Assembly: GCA_021777035.1 (NCBI GenBank)
Contig: JAIQZR010000120.1
Location: 1 to 64,000, forward strand
From: Candidatus Scalindua sp.
Lineage (GTDB): Bacteria; Planctomycetota; Brocadiia; Brocadiales; Scalinduaceae
Length of the DNA: 64,000 nucleotides
Direction: 5' to 3'
Part shown: positions 34,652 to 43,913 of the stretch, in pieces
How positions within the stretch are numbered: position 1 is the stretch's first letter
Layout: each line of letters starts with the position of its first letter
Translations under genes and position numbers: made by a program
Notes under the pieces: model-generated
Told to the model about the DNA's origin: nothing
Databases searched by the model: none
Seen by the model: only the letters and a program-made list of their open reading frames with translations

Positions 34652-35656
34652 CTATATTTTGGCAATGTTGTTATCATGAATATCTGCGCGAGCGACCCGT
34701 TCAGGCATGAAAGCACGTTTATATGCAACATCAACAATAGAATCGCATAGTTCTGCAAAACTTATATTTGCCGCAGCTGCCGCTTTTGGCAACAGACTTC
34801 TTTCTGTAAAACCTGGAATTGTATTAACTTCAAGAACGTACATTTCGTCCTTTTTATTTAAAATCATATCTACCCTTGAGAAGGCAGAGCAACCAAGGCT
34901 GTTATGCGCTCTAATTGCCAGTTCCTGCACCCTGTCATAAACATCATGAGATAGCGCACATGCAGACGGCCCATAGGCAGATTCAAGAACTATGTATTGC
35001 GTGTTACCACTTTTGTACTTTGCAACATAGTCATAAAACCCTCTTTCAGTCTTGATTTCTATCACAGGCAGAGCGTTATCGTTTAGAACACTAACTGCCA
35101 ATTCTCTGCCTTCAATGCACTCTTCAACAAGGATTTCATCACTGTAACTACCAGTATGTTCTATCGCATCTATTATTCGAGTATATTCTTTAATTATAGA
35201 TATTCCAATACTGGAACCACTACTTACCGGTTTGGTTATCACCGGTAATTTCAAATCTTTAATACTATTGGCTATTTCCGACATACTTTGTGATGTAGAA
35301 ACTGTAAAATAATCAGGAGTCATAATATTATTTCTTCTGAAATTTTCTTTAGACTCAACTTTGTTCATTGCAAGCCTGCTTGCAGAAATGCCTGAACCTG
35401 TATACGGAATACCCTTGGATTCCAGTACTTCCTGGATACCACCATCTTCTCCGAAATATCCGTGAAGGGCAATAAAAGCTACGTCAATTTTGTAATTATC
35501 AAGCTCATTAACCATGTCATCATTAACAATTATCTTGATAACGTTTCTATTATTTTCCAACAGGGCATTCGCGACAGCCTTGCCTGATTGAAGTGATACT
35601 TCTCTTTCAGCGGATATACCGCCCATCAACACTACAATATATTTTTCATCAGACAT
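34652..35656 (-). CDS. ddl: D-alanine--D-alanine ligase
   Basis: A 334-residue ATP-grasp ligase that makes the D-Ala-D-Ala end of the peptidoglycan precursor. Motifs: VLMGGISAEREVSLQSG, YTGSGISASRLAMNK, PVITKPVSSGSSIGI, EECIEGRELAVSVL, and the metal site MYVLEVNTIPGFTERSLLPKAA. Normal length. Same strand as ftsQ (94 bp gap) and separated from murB by four signalling genes. Confidence 0.95.
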   Translation of the reverse strand: MSDEKYIVVLMGGISAEREVSLQSGKAVANALLENNRNVIKIIVNDDMVNELDNYKIDVAFIALHGYFGEDGGIQEVLESKGIPYTGSGISASRLAMNKVESKENFRRNNIMTPDYFTVSTSQSMSEIANSIKDLKLPVITKPVSSGSSIGISIIKEYTRIIDAIEHTGSYSDEILVEECIEGRELAVSVLNDNALPVIEIKTERGFYDYVAKYKSGNTQYIVLESAYGPSACALSHDVYDRVQELAIRAHNSLGCSAFSRVDMILNKKDEMYVLEVNTIPGFTERSLLPKAAAAANISFAELCDSIVDVAYKRAFMPERVARADIHDNNIAKI

Positions 35657-35753
35657 GGTTTAATTCAATAAATGAAATAACAGGTAACCGATTTTATTAA
35701 TAATCCTGGTTTATGAAAGATTGATACACTATTTGTTTTCTTGCGTTTAAAAC

Positions 35754-36146
35754 TTATATGTTCCGAAGCGCAACCTTATTGGCACTTAAAACCTTTTTTA
35801 CTGCTTTTTTCAAATCGAAGATATTAAACGGTTTTGTTACGTAATCATCAACTCCACTTTTTAAGGACTGGACTGCTGTATCGATGTTAGCGTAACCTGT
35901 AACCATTATGACCAAAATTTCCGGACAGATCTTTTTTGCCCTACTTATTAACTCCAGTCCATCTATGCCTGGCATCTTCAAATCTGTTAAAAGCATCTTG
36001 TAATCACCTCTTTTTAACATCTTAAGTGCCTCGATACCGGAATAGCTTACATCTACACCATGACCTTCCTGTCTAAGTAAGCCTTCTATTAAGTGACATA
36101 TTTTAACCTCATCATCTACGACCAATATTTTTGTCTGTTTTTCCAT
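35754..36146 (-). CDS. Single-domain response regulator
   Basis: A 130-residue receiver domain without output. Acidic pocket DDE (11-13), phosphoacceptor Asp55 in LLTDLKMPG, Thr in VMVTGY and Lys in DYVTKPF. About 75% identical by eye to the receiver of the next gene upstream (36359-37954), so the two arose by duplication. Likely phosphorylated by one of the two kinases of the block, or acts as a phosphate sink. Confidence 0.92.
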   Translation of the reverse strand: MEKQTKILVVDDEVKICHLIEGLLRQEGHGVDVSYSGIEALKMLKRGDYKMLLTDLKMPGIDGLELISRAKKICPEILVIMVTGYANIDTAVQSLKSGVDDYVTKPFNIFDLKKAVKKVLSANKVALRNI

Positions 36147-36358
36147 ATTATTTGCTCCCTGTCATTTACCAAAATCTAAACAGCGTATTCTTCCAAGCCA
36201 AGCCCAAATTCTCCCACCATCTGCTTTGTTAGTATTTTGTATGTATAGCAAATAACAAACGGCATCTTTATTGTTTTATAGGGTTTCATTATTTTTCTGT
36301 ATGCTATTCAGTCTCTAGCTTATTTTTCAATTCGGCAGAACGGCTAATTCCCCCTTGT

Positions 36359-37954
36359 TTAAGAACAAGCTTCTAACCCTGATTTCATTCTAACTATTTC
36401 GCTGGAAACAAAAGCATCTACAACATCAGGATCAAATTGTGTTCCAGAGCACTTATTTAGTTCTGATATCGCTTTATTTGAATCCATCGAAGAACGATAC
36501 GTTCTATTTGATGTCATTGCGTCAAAGGAATCAGCTACCGTCATTATTCTAGTTAGAAGCGGCAAATCTTTACCACCTACTCCATCAGGATACCCGCTAC
36601 CATCAAAACGCTCATGGTGTAGTCTGATGTGAGGAATTAAGTCGTCAAGAAATTTTAGTGGCTTTATAATTTTTTCACCCGTAGCAGGATGGAATTTTAT
36701 TGTGTTAAATTCAGACCTGTCCAATTTACCGGCTTTATTGAGTATCATGTCTGATATGCCTATCTTGCCAATATCATGTAGCAATGAGGCATGACGCAAC
36801 GTATTCTGCTCTTTACCAGACATACCCATTAAGCTTCCTATTGCAAATGAGTATTCCGACACCCTCTCAGAGTGCCCATTTGTATAACTATGCTTCGCGT
36901 CAAGGCCAGCGGCCAGAGACTTGACCATATTAAAACAATTTGCTTCAAGTGCCTTGTAAAGCATCGCATTCTCTAAAGCAATACTTACCTGACCTGCAAT
37001 GGTATGGAGCAGGGTAACATCTGACTCAGAGAAGCTTTCGTTTGATTCCTTGTCTATAATGTTTATTACGCCAAGCACCCGCCCTTCTGTTATAAGAGGG
37101 GCTGCAACAAATGATTTCGTTCTATAATCCGCTCTTTCGCTTCCGTTAAACCTTTTATCATGCATAATATCCTTAACCATGATGGCCCTCTTCTCTGCAA
37201 CAACGCGCCCCGCTACCCCCTCACTTATTCCTTGTGTAGCGCCTAAAACCTGCCCACTCCTGTAACCTTGGCTCGCCTTAACTATCAGCCTCTCTCTATC
37301 TTCATCAACTAGCATAATAGAACTGTGTTTTACCTTTAACTTTTCGTTGATTTCATTTAAACACAAATTCAGAACCTCATCCAACTCTAACACTGACGTT
37401 ATTGCTTTGCTAACCTCATTTATAATTGACAGTTCACTTACTCTTTTAACAAGCTCTTTATTGGTATTCGCAAGTTGCTTACCTGCGATCTCAACTTTTT
37501 CAACTAATCCCTGTTTATGAAGCGTCAGTTCTTGATTTGCCGTCTTTAAATTTTTTACAAGCCGCATATTCTCCATTTCAACCTGGTGGATATGCAAGGT
37601 CTGTTTCACCGCCTTCTTTAACTCAAAAATATTAAACGGCTTTGTTATGTAGTCATCAACTCCATTTCTTAGAGATTGGACTGCGGTATCAATAGTAGCA
37701 TAGCCTGTAACCATGATTGACCTGATATCAGGACAGCTCTTTTTGGCCTTGTCTATTAACTCCAGTCCATCTATACCAGGCATCTTCAAATCAGTTAAAA
37801 GCACCTGGTAATCGTCTTTTTTTAGCATCTTCAGGGCCTCAATACCTGAAAAGCTTACATCAACCTCATAACCTTCCTGTTTGAGTAAATCTTCAATTAA
37901 ATGGCATATTTTAGGCTCATCATCTACAATTAATATTTTTGTTTGATTTTCCAT
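36359..37954 (-). CDS. Response regulator with GAF and HD-GYP domains
   Basis: 531 residues: receiver (1-125, Asp55 in LLTDLKMPG), a linker coiled coil, GAF domain (about 175-325, SIMLVDEDRERLIVKAS), and HD-GYP domain (about 330-520) with SYTNGHSERVS, LLHDIGKIG, HHERFDGSGYPDGVGGKDL. HD-GYP proteins hydrolyse c-di-GMP, so the output here is probably second-messenger turnover controlled by phosphorylation and a GAF ligand. It lies between a paralogous receiver and two histidine kinases, all on the dcw strand. Confidence 0.92.
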   Translation of the reverse strand: MENQTKILIVDDEPKICHLIEDLLKQEGYEVDVSFSGIEALKMLKKDDYQVLLTDLKMPGIDGLELIDKAKKSCPDIRSIMVTGYATIDTAVQSLRNGVDDYITKPFNIFELKKAVKQTLHIHQVEMENMRLVKNLKTANQELTLHKQGLVEKVEIAGKQLANTNKELVKRVSELSIINEVSKAITSVLELDEVLNLCLNEINEKLKVKHSSIMLVDEDRERLIVKASQGYRSGQVLGATQGISEGVAGRVVAEKRAIMVKDIMHDKRFNGSERADYRTKSFVAAPLITEGRVLGVINIIDKESNESFSESDVTLLHTIAGQVSIALENAMLYKALEANCFNMVKSLAAGLDAKHSYTNGHSERVSEYSFAIGSLMGMSGKEQNTLRHASLLHDIGKIGISDMILNKAGKLDRSEFNTIKFHPATGEKIIKPLKFLDDLIPHIRLHHERFDGSGYPDGVGGKDLPLLTRIMTVADSFDAMTSNRTYRSSMDSNKAISELNKCSGTQFDPDVVDAFVSSEIVRMKSGLEACS

Positions 37955-37983
37955 TTTTTATGTTTCCTGATATATTCTGAAAT

Positions 37984-39057
37984 CTAAACAGCATCTATCG
38001 GTAATGTAAGTTGAAAGACTGTTCCCTTTTCCTCCTGGCTTTTTACTGTCAACACCCCTCCGTGCCTTTTGACAATGTCATTAGAGATACAAAGTCCCAG
38101 GCCAAGTCCTCTTTCTTCCTCTCTTACAACGAAAAAAGGATCAAAAATCTTCTCAATTACTTCAGAAGAAATCCCCCTGCCTGAATCATAAAAGGAAACA
38201 TTTATGTTACTATCTGTTCCCCTTTTAGTAGCAACTTTCAAACCACCGGTTCCGTTAATTGCCCTTCTTGAATTACCGAGGATATTTCTGCAGGCTAAAG
38301 TAATTTGTGCTTTATCTGCCTTGATCATGGGTAAATGATTGTCAAAAGATTCAACTATCTTAACCTCTTTTTCCTGCTCAGTGTCTGCAAAAGAGCAGAT
38401 GACCTCCTTCAGGATTTCATTTAAATTCACATCTTCCCTGTAAAGGTCTCTCGGCTGAGCATAGGTTACTAAGTTTCTTACTGTTTCTGCAATTCTCTGG
38501 GTTTCCTCCTCCAGGGTCTCAAATATGTAATAATCAGGATTGTTGTTTTCCATTTGCGACAATCGTAATTGCAACTGACCGCTAATTGTTGTTAATGGAT
38601 TATTAATTTCATGTGCAATTCTTAAGGCAAAGTTTTCAATTATTTTCTGCGTCTCAGATGAGTCTTTTAATCTGTTCCCTATATCGTCATTTCTATCTGA
38701 AAACTGACGAATAATTGCATACATTTCATTCATATAAAATGGCTTCAATATATAACAGTCAGCTCCTCTCTCAATATATTTAATAGCTTTTTCTCTATTA
38801 GGATCAGAAAAAGAGAGCAAAATGAATAGCTTCGGATTAATCTTTTTTACAACATCAAGAAATTCTCTTCCTTTTAATTCCAGATCATCAATATCCAGGA
38901 GAATAGTGTCTATTTTGCTTTCAGTAACCGTAACAATTGCTTGAAAGACGCTTGTTTCATAAGAGACATCGTACCCCTTATTTTCCAGGAATTTAACAGC
39001 GGCCCTCATATTTTCATCTTTTTCAGATATTGCTAAAACTTTATGTTTGTTTGTCAT
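37984..39057 (-). CDS. Histidine kinase with N-terminal receiver domain
   Basis: 357 residues from ATG 39057 (a longer frame to 39111 would run further into the upstream kinase gene). A receiver-like domain (TILLDIDDLELKGREFLDVV with the phosphoacceptor Asp, KPFYMNEMY) comes first, then the HisKA box (ALRIAHEINNPLTTISGQL) and an ATPase domain (CRNILGNSRRAI, SFYDSGRGIS, GLGLGLCISNDIVKRHGG). No membrane segment, so cytoplasmic. It overlaps the upstream kinase gene by 17 bp and so is co-translated. Confidence 0.9.
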   Translation of the reverse strand: MTNKHKVLAISEKDENMRAAVKFLENKGYDVSYETSVFQAIVTVTESKIDTILLDIDDLELKGREFLDVVKKINPKLFILLSFSDPNREKAIKYIERGADCYILKPFYMNEMYAIIRQFSDRNDDIGNRLKDSSETQKIIENFALRIAHEINNPLTTISGQLQLRLSQMENNNPDYYIFETLEEETQRIAETVRNLVTYAQPRDLYREDVNLNEILKEVICSFADTEQEKEVKIVESFDNHLPMIKADKAQITLACRNILGNSRRAINGTGGLKVATKRGTDSNINVSFYDSGRGISSEVIEKIFDPFFVVREEERGLGLGLCISNDIVKRHGGVLTVKSQEEKGTVFQLTLPIDAV

Positions 39058-40054
39058 TAGAAGTATACTCTCCACTGGTAGCAGAACATATTGGCAATAC
39101 AATGGAAACAACAGACCCTTCCCCTACTTTACTATCAAAATCTATAGTTCCGCCAAATTCCTCAATAATAGCTTTACACACTGGCAACCCCATACCAGAA
39201 GCCTTATCATTGGTTTTTGTAGTATAAGAATTACCAAAAATCTTGTTTAATTTATTTTGACTGATACCACAACCCGTATCACGAAGCTGAATCATAACGG
39301 AATCTTCCTGAACCAAATTGGTACTTAGGTGAATAGACCCTCCATTCGGCATGGATTCCCTTGCGTTTTGCACCAAATTAACGAAAACCTGTTTCAGCAT
39401 GTTACTGTCTCCATATATCCCAACATCAGAAGGCAGCAAATCCTTTATTATCTCAATATTTTCATGCATCATAGTATACCCAATCATAGCTATTACATCG
39501 TCTGTTACTTTGTTTACACCAAAGAGTTCCTTTTTCCCTGTGTTTTGTTGTGAAAATTCAAGTAAGTAATTAACCAAATCGGCAATACGATTAAACTCAC
39601 TGACGAGCATCTCATATGTCTTCTTTTTGGGATCGGTGTCACTTGCATCGGCTTGGAACATTTGCAACAATCCGGACACATATGTCAGAGGGTTATTAAT
39701 CTCATGGGCAATTCCAGGAACAATCTGCCCCAGACACAATACTTTATTCAGATATTGCGCATTGTTTTCTACTTCATTCATTTTTTCAACTAAGATATGA
39801 AGTCCGGACATGTCACCTTTGTTATCATAGGAAGGAGCTACAGAAATTTTTTGTTTGGTTTCGAGTACCCGGAACACTTTGGGGTTTTCATCTTCCGCTT
39901 TATAAGAGTCTTCAACCGGTATTGAAAGGGCATCGTACCACTTGGCCCCTATTAAACCCGAATCCAAAATATTATTATTATGGCTCAACGTCTTTATATT
40001 ACCCTCTTTGTCCGTCACAATAATTCCAAATACGTTTTCAGGTGTAGGCATCAT
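39041..40054 (-). CDS. Soluble PAS-like histidine kinase
   Basis: A 337-residue kinase. The N-terminal 110 residues look like a degenerate PAS sensor (NVFGIIVTDKEGNIKTLSHNNNILDS). HisKA box: PGIAHEINNPLTYVSGLLQMF. ATPase domain: VNLVQNARESMPNGG, RDTGCGISQNKLNKIF, ASGMGLPVCKAIIEEFGG. No membrane helix. First gene of the four-gene signalling block set in the dcw cluster, 244 bp after the murB stop. Signal unknown. Confidence 0.9.
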   Translation of the reverse strand: MMPTPENVFGIIVTDKEGNIKTLSHNNNILDSGLIGAKWYDALSIPVEDSYKAEDENPKVFRVLETKQKISVAPSYDNKGDMSGLHILVEKMNEVENNAQYLNKVLCLGQIVPGIAHEINNPLTYVSGLLQMFQADASDTDPKKKTYEMLVSEFNRIADLVNYLLEFSQQNTGKKELFGVNKVTDDVIAMIGYTMMHENIEIIKDLLPSDVGIYGDSNMLKQVFVNLVQNARESMPNGGSIHLSTNLVQEDSVMIQLRDTGCGISQNKLNKIFGNSYTTKTNDKASGMGLPVCKAIIEEFGGTIDFDSKVGEGSVVSIVLPICSATSGEYTSNDKQT

Positions 40055-40133
40055 AATAGCACAATCCTCCCTCTTCTTTTTTAGCTTAATACAAATATCG
40101 CCTCGAAACGAAACAGGTCTTTACTATTTTTCA

Positions 40134-40201
40134 TGCACAGAGAATGACAGACGGTACCCTCTAGTTTTTCGGGTCTTTATTTTTTCTGTATTCTCTGTGC
40201 A
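40134..40201. terminator. Long inverted repeat between murB and the kinase genes, possible terminator
   Basis: TGCACAGAGAATGACAG (40134-40150) pairs with CTGTATTCTCTGTGCA (40186-40201) with one bulge, around a 35-nt loop. Reading leftwards, the arm is followed by AAAAATAG rather than a clean U-run, so termination is possible but not certain. It marks the boundary between the murein genes and the inserted signalling block. Confidence 0.5.
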
Positions 40202-40298
40202 TTCTTTTATTTGTGAAAAAGGAACAAATTAAGTTTCCGTTTAACACTAAGTTATCAATTTATTGTGCCCCTCTATTATAGAGATTATATTTAGATGA

Positions 40299-41180
40299 TT
40301 ACCAAATATGTATCTCCTCTGACAGAGAGACATTGTATTTCTTTTTGATGGTTTCTTTAATTATCTTTATTAGTTCAAGTATATCAGTACTGGTAGCATT
40401 CCCAGTATTAACAATAAAATTTGCGTGTACTTCTGAAACGATAGCACCTCCCACCTTAAAACCTTTGAGATTTGCCTGATCAATAAGTTCTGCCGCCTTA
40501 TATTGAGACGTATTTTTAAATATACTTCCAGCATTAAATGTTCCCAAAGGTTGCTTTTCCTGTTTTTCACTATAAATTTCATCCATCTTTTCAAGAACCA
40601 CTTCTATTTTTGATTCATTAAGCTGAAATTCTACATCGATAACTATTTGTTCACTTAAATTACACCCACGATATGCGAACGCTACGTCTTCACGTATATG
40701 TTTAATAATACTCCCGTCAAAAGCCATTGTAGTAAGAGAGTTGATAGTATCGCTTATATCACCATATTTTCCTCCTGCATTCATCATTACTGCTCCGCCT
40801 ACAGTACCAGGGATTCCAGCCAACACCTCCAGGCCTCCATATCCACTTAAGGCTACTGTACGGATAAGCTTTGAAAGATTTACTCCAGCCCCAGATAACA
40901 CATATCTACCGTTTCTTTCTACATTTTTAAAGTTTATTCCGCCTAAATGTATTACCACCCCCTTAACACCATCATCGCCTACAAGGAGGTTGGTACCTTT
41001 CCCCAAAATAAATATTTTTTTCTGCTCACCTCTACAGTACTGAAGTACCTTCTTCAACTCTGAAGTACCCAACGGTTCCACAAATATCTCAGCCACCCCC
41101 CCCGTCCTGAAAGAAGTATACTTTTGCAGAGGAACATCATACCTGAATATTTCATTAATGGCTTCCGGACTGCTAATCAT
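40299..41180 (-). CDS. murB: UDP-N-acetylenolpyruvoylglucosamine reductase
   Basis: A 293-residue FAD enzyme that reduces enolpyruvyl-UDP-GlcNAc to UDP-MurNAc. Motifs: YTSFRTGGVAE, ILGKGTNLLVGDDGV, GLEVLAGIPGTVGGAVMMNAGG, FAYRGC, and the active-site Ser in AGSIFKN. The short form lacking the extra loop of E. coli MurB (type II). The ATG overlaps the murC stop by 4 bp. Confidence 0.96.
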   Translation of the reverse strand: MISSPEAINEIFRYDVPLQKYTSFRTGGVAEIFVEPLGTSELKKVLQYCRGEQKKIFILGKGTNLLVGDDGVKGVVIHLGGINFKNVERNGRYVLSGAGVNLSKLIRTVALSGYGGLEVLAGIPGTVGGAVMMNAGGKYGDISDTINSLTTMAFDGSIIKHIREDVAFAYRGCNLSEQIVIDVEFQLNESKIEVVLEKMDEIYSEKQEKQPLGTFNAGSIFKNTSQYKAAELIDQANLKGFKVGGAIVSEVHANFIVNTGNATSTDILELIKIIKETIKKKYNVSLSEEIHIW

Positions 41181-42736
41181 ATTTTACTTTCTAGAATTTT
41201 CTTTAAACTATGAGAAACCTGCCAGATATCACCCGCACCCAGTATCAAAACGACATCATCTCTTTGCACTCTTAAACACAAACTACTTACAATATCTGAG
41301 TTGTTTTCAGCATATTCAACATCACCACCCATTGTCTGCAATTCACGTTTCAAATCCAGAGAGCTGACTGACGCCCTTTCTGTATCCGAATCTCTTGCGG
41401 CATAAATCTCTGTAATGATTACTTTGTCGGCGAGTGTTAGGGCCATAGCAAATTCTCTCAGAAGAAGTTTTGTACGATTGTGCTGGTGTGGCTGAAACAC
41501 GCACCAAATACGCTGTGAAGGATAGATCGCCCTTGCCGTTGCCAAAGTTGTTTTAATTGCTGTCGGATGATGAGCAAAATCATCAATAATCGTAATGCCG
41601 TTTTTACTACTGATAGTTTGAAAACGTCGACTTACACCATTAAATGATGCCAACACTTTCTTTATCGTTTTTCCGTTTAATCCTATGTAATTGCATACAG
41701 ATATTGCAGCAAGTGCATTTGACACATTATGCAGTCCAGGTAATTTGAGACAGAAGTCACCAAAATATTTCCCTTTTTTAAACACACTGAAATGGTTTAC
41801 GTTCTTGTCCGAATAAGTCAGGACAGCAAGCCATTTTGCGTCTGACTCACAATTAACTCTTCCATAAGACCCATCCGCTATTAACACTTCATCAGAGTAG
41901 GCTTGCAAGCTTGTTTTTCTGGCAAAAATAAACTTATCGAGAACATCAGGTACCGTAGCAATCGAGTAGCTTTCAACCTTACATTTTGCACCCTTGACAA
42001 CCTTTCTTATATTTGCATCATCATTATTTATAACAAGTAATCCGTCTTCCGGGATTAAGGAGACAAACTCTGTAAAAGCGTCCGTTATCCCATCAAGATT
42101 TTTATAATAATCCAGATGGTCTTCTTCAATATTAGTGATTACACCTATCTGTGGTGTCAGGTTCAGAAACGTCCTATCAAATTCACACGCCTCTGCGACA
42201 AAATGATTTCCGTTGCCGACACAGGAATTGCCTCCAATCTCTGCCACATTACCACCGATCACAAAGGTAGGTTCATGGCCTGTCTTTTTTAATATTGTTG
42301 AAATCATTGCCGTTGTTGTTGTCTTGCCATGTGTACCGCTAATGGCAATTCCATATTTTGTTTTCATTAAAGATCCTAAAAACTCAGAATATTTAACAAC
42401 CTTTAATCCCAATGATCTTGCCTTTTTAAGATCTGGATTATTTTCATCGATAGCAGCCGAAGTAATCACCAGATTTGTACCTGATCCAAGACATTCTCCG
42501 TCCTGTTCCGTGTTAATCCTGACACCTAATTCTCCAAGCTCACATGTCACCGGAGAGCACTCCATATCTGAGCCGGACACGATGTAGCCATCGTTTACTA
42601 AAATCTTAGCAATGGCACTCATTCCTGCGCCACCAATACCAATAAAATAAACATATTTCCCACAACCATGATCAATAAAATTAAAATCGTTTTGGCGATC
42701 TGCTTTCTGACAATATTCTTTTAATATAAGTTTCAT
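41177..42736 (-). CDS. murC: UDP-N-acetylmuramate--L-alanine ligase
   Basis: 519 residues from ATG 42736 (a TTG four codons upstream is possible). Adds L-Ala to UDP-MurNAc. The nucleotide fold FIGIGGAGMSAIAKIL, ATP loop SGTHGKTTTTAM, EACEFDRTFL, NIEEDHLDYYKN and DDFAHHPTAI are all present. An N-terminal extension of about 25 residues precedes the Rossmann strand. Overlaps murB by 4 bp and lies about 45 bp after murG. Confidence 0.96.
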   Translation of the reverse strand: MKLILKEYCQKADRQNDFNFIDHGCGKYVYFIGIGGAGMSAIAKILVNDGYIVSGSDMECSPVTCELGELGVRINTEQDGECLGSGTNLVITSAAIDENNPDLKKARSLGLKVVKYSEFLGSLMKTKYGIAISGTHGKTTTTAMISTILKKTGHEPTFVIGGNVAEIGGNSCVGNGNHFVAEACEFDRTFLNLTPQIGVITNIEEDHLDYYKNLDGITDAFTEFVSLIPEDGLLVINNDDANIRKVVKGAKCKVESYSIATVPDVLDKFIFARKTSLQAYSDEVLIADGSYGRVNCESDAKWLAVLTYSDKNVNHFSVFKKGKYFGDFCLKLPGLHNVSNALAAISVCNYIGLNGKTIKKVLASFNGVSRRFQTISSKNGITIIDDFAHHPTAIKTTLATARAIYPSQRIWCVFQPHQHNRTKLLLREFAMALTLADKVIITEIYAARDSDTERASVSSLDLKRELQTMGGDVEYAENNSDIVSSLCLRVQRDDVVLILGAGDIWQVSHSLKKILESKI

Positions 42737-42782
42737 TATTTCCCGCAAAAGTCTCTTGTTTTAAATTTTACAACATTTCAAG

Positions 42783-43913
42783 CTAAACAGGATGAGCAAC
42801 ACTAAACAAATTCGTCTTCGACTTCTTCTCTTTGAGAGTCTGGCATATTTTATCAACAACCCTTACCGCTGCAAAAGGTTTGTTTAGGCCTTTATTTACT
42901 CTCTTCATATTATCCAGCCTTTCATCATTCAAGAGCAAACCAGATATAAGTTTTATAACTCTTCCAGGCTTCAGTTCCTCCTGTTTAATGATCAGCGCCC
43001 CACCCGCACTGGACAATTCGTAAGCATTCCAGTATTGATGATTGTCTGTCGCATACGGATAGGGTATAAGGATTGCGGGAATACCTACAGCCGTAATCTC
43101 GGAAATCGTATTTGCACCGGAACGACTGATGACCAAATCTGACAATCCATAGGCAGCACCCATATCATTACAAAATTCTGAAACAAAATATCCTGTCCCC
43201 ATACCACTATAAGCATTTTTTGCCTCCAGATATCCATGTTTTCCCGTCAAATGTATGACCTGCAGCTCCGGCACCAATGTCAGAAGCCCAGGAATACTTT
43301 GCAGCATTACCTCGTTTATTGCCTGGGCGCCCTGACTACCACCCATTATTAACAATGTCTTCTTCTGAAGATCAAGTCCAAACGGATTGCCGCCTGCCAC
43401 TTTCTCACTTTCTATAATATCGTTTCGGATTGGAACACCAGTAACAGAGACATGTCCTTTCTTAAATAGTTTTTTTGAACTTTCCCAATGGCAAAGAACA
43501 ATATCTGCCCACCTTGCCATTATTAAATTAGCCCTTCCTGGTATAACATTCTGTTCTATCAAAACAATTGGAATACCAGTGATATATGCCGCAATCACGG
43601 GAAATACTGAGCCGTATCCACCCAAACCAATTATTATATCAGGTCTAATCCTTATAAGATTAATTAAAGAATGTACTGTCCCGACCAGAGAGGCAAAGAG
43701 AAAGAGGGGTAAACGAATAAACGATGTTAACTTACAGGCCATAATTTGTTTAAACTCATAGCCACTCTTTCCTATGTATCCTGACTCACTTTTTTTATTT
43801 GTACCAAAGAAAATTATACGCGTGTCAGGAAACCTGTATGATATTTCCTGTGCAATACTTAGACCTGCCATTAAATGGCCACCCGTACCTCCACCAGCAA
43901 AGACAATTTTCAA
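42783..43913 (-). CDS. murG: Lipid II synthase MurG (GlcNAc transferase)
   Basis: A 376-residue GT28 enzyme transferring GlcNAc to lipid I at the cytoplasmic membrane face. Motifs: FAGGGTGGHLMAGLSIA (acceptor site loop), GLGGYGSVFPVIAA, EQNVIPGRANL, MGGSQGAQAIN and SRSGANTISEITAVG with PYPYATDNHQYWNA. The ATG overlaps the ftsW stop by 4 bp. Confidence 0.96.
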   Translation of the reverse strand: MKIVFAGGGTGGHLMAGLSIAQEISYRFPDTRIIFFGTNKKSESGYIGKSGYEFKQIMACKLTSFIRLPLFLFASLVGTVHSLINLIRIRPDIIIGLGGYGSVFPVIAAYITGIPIVLIEQNVIPGRANLIMARWADIVLCHWESSKKLFKKGHVSVTGVPIRNDIIESEKVAGGNPFGLDLQKKTLLIMGGSQGAQAINEVMLQSIPGLLTLVPELQVIHLTGKHGYLEAKNAYSGMGTGYFVSEFCNDMGAAYGLSDLVISRSGANTISEITAVGIPAILIPYPYATDNHQYWNAYELSSAGGALIIKQEELKPGRVIKLISGLLLNDERLDNMKRVNKGLNKPFAAVRVVDKICQTLKEKKSKTNLFSVAHPV

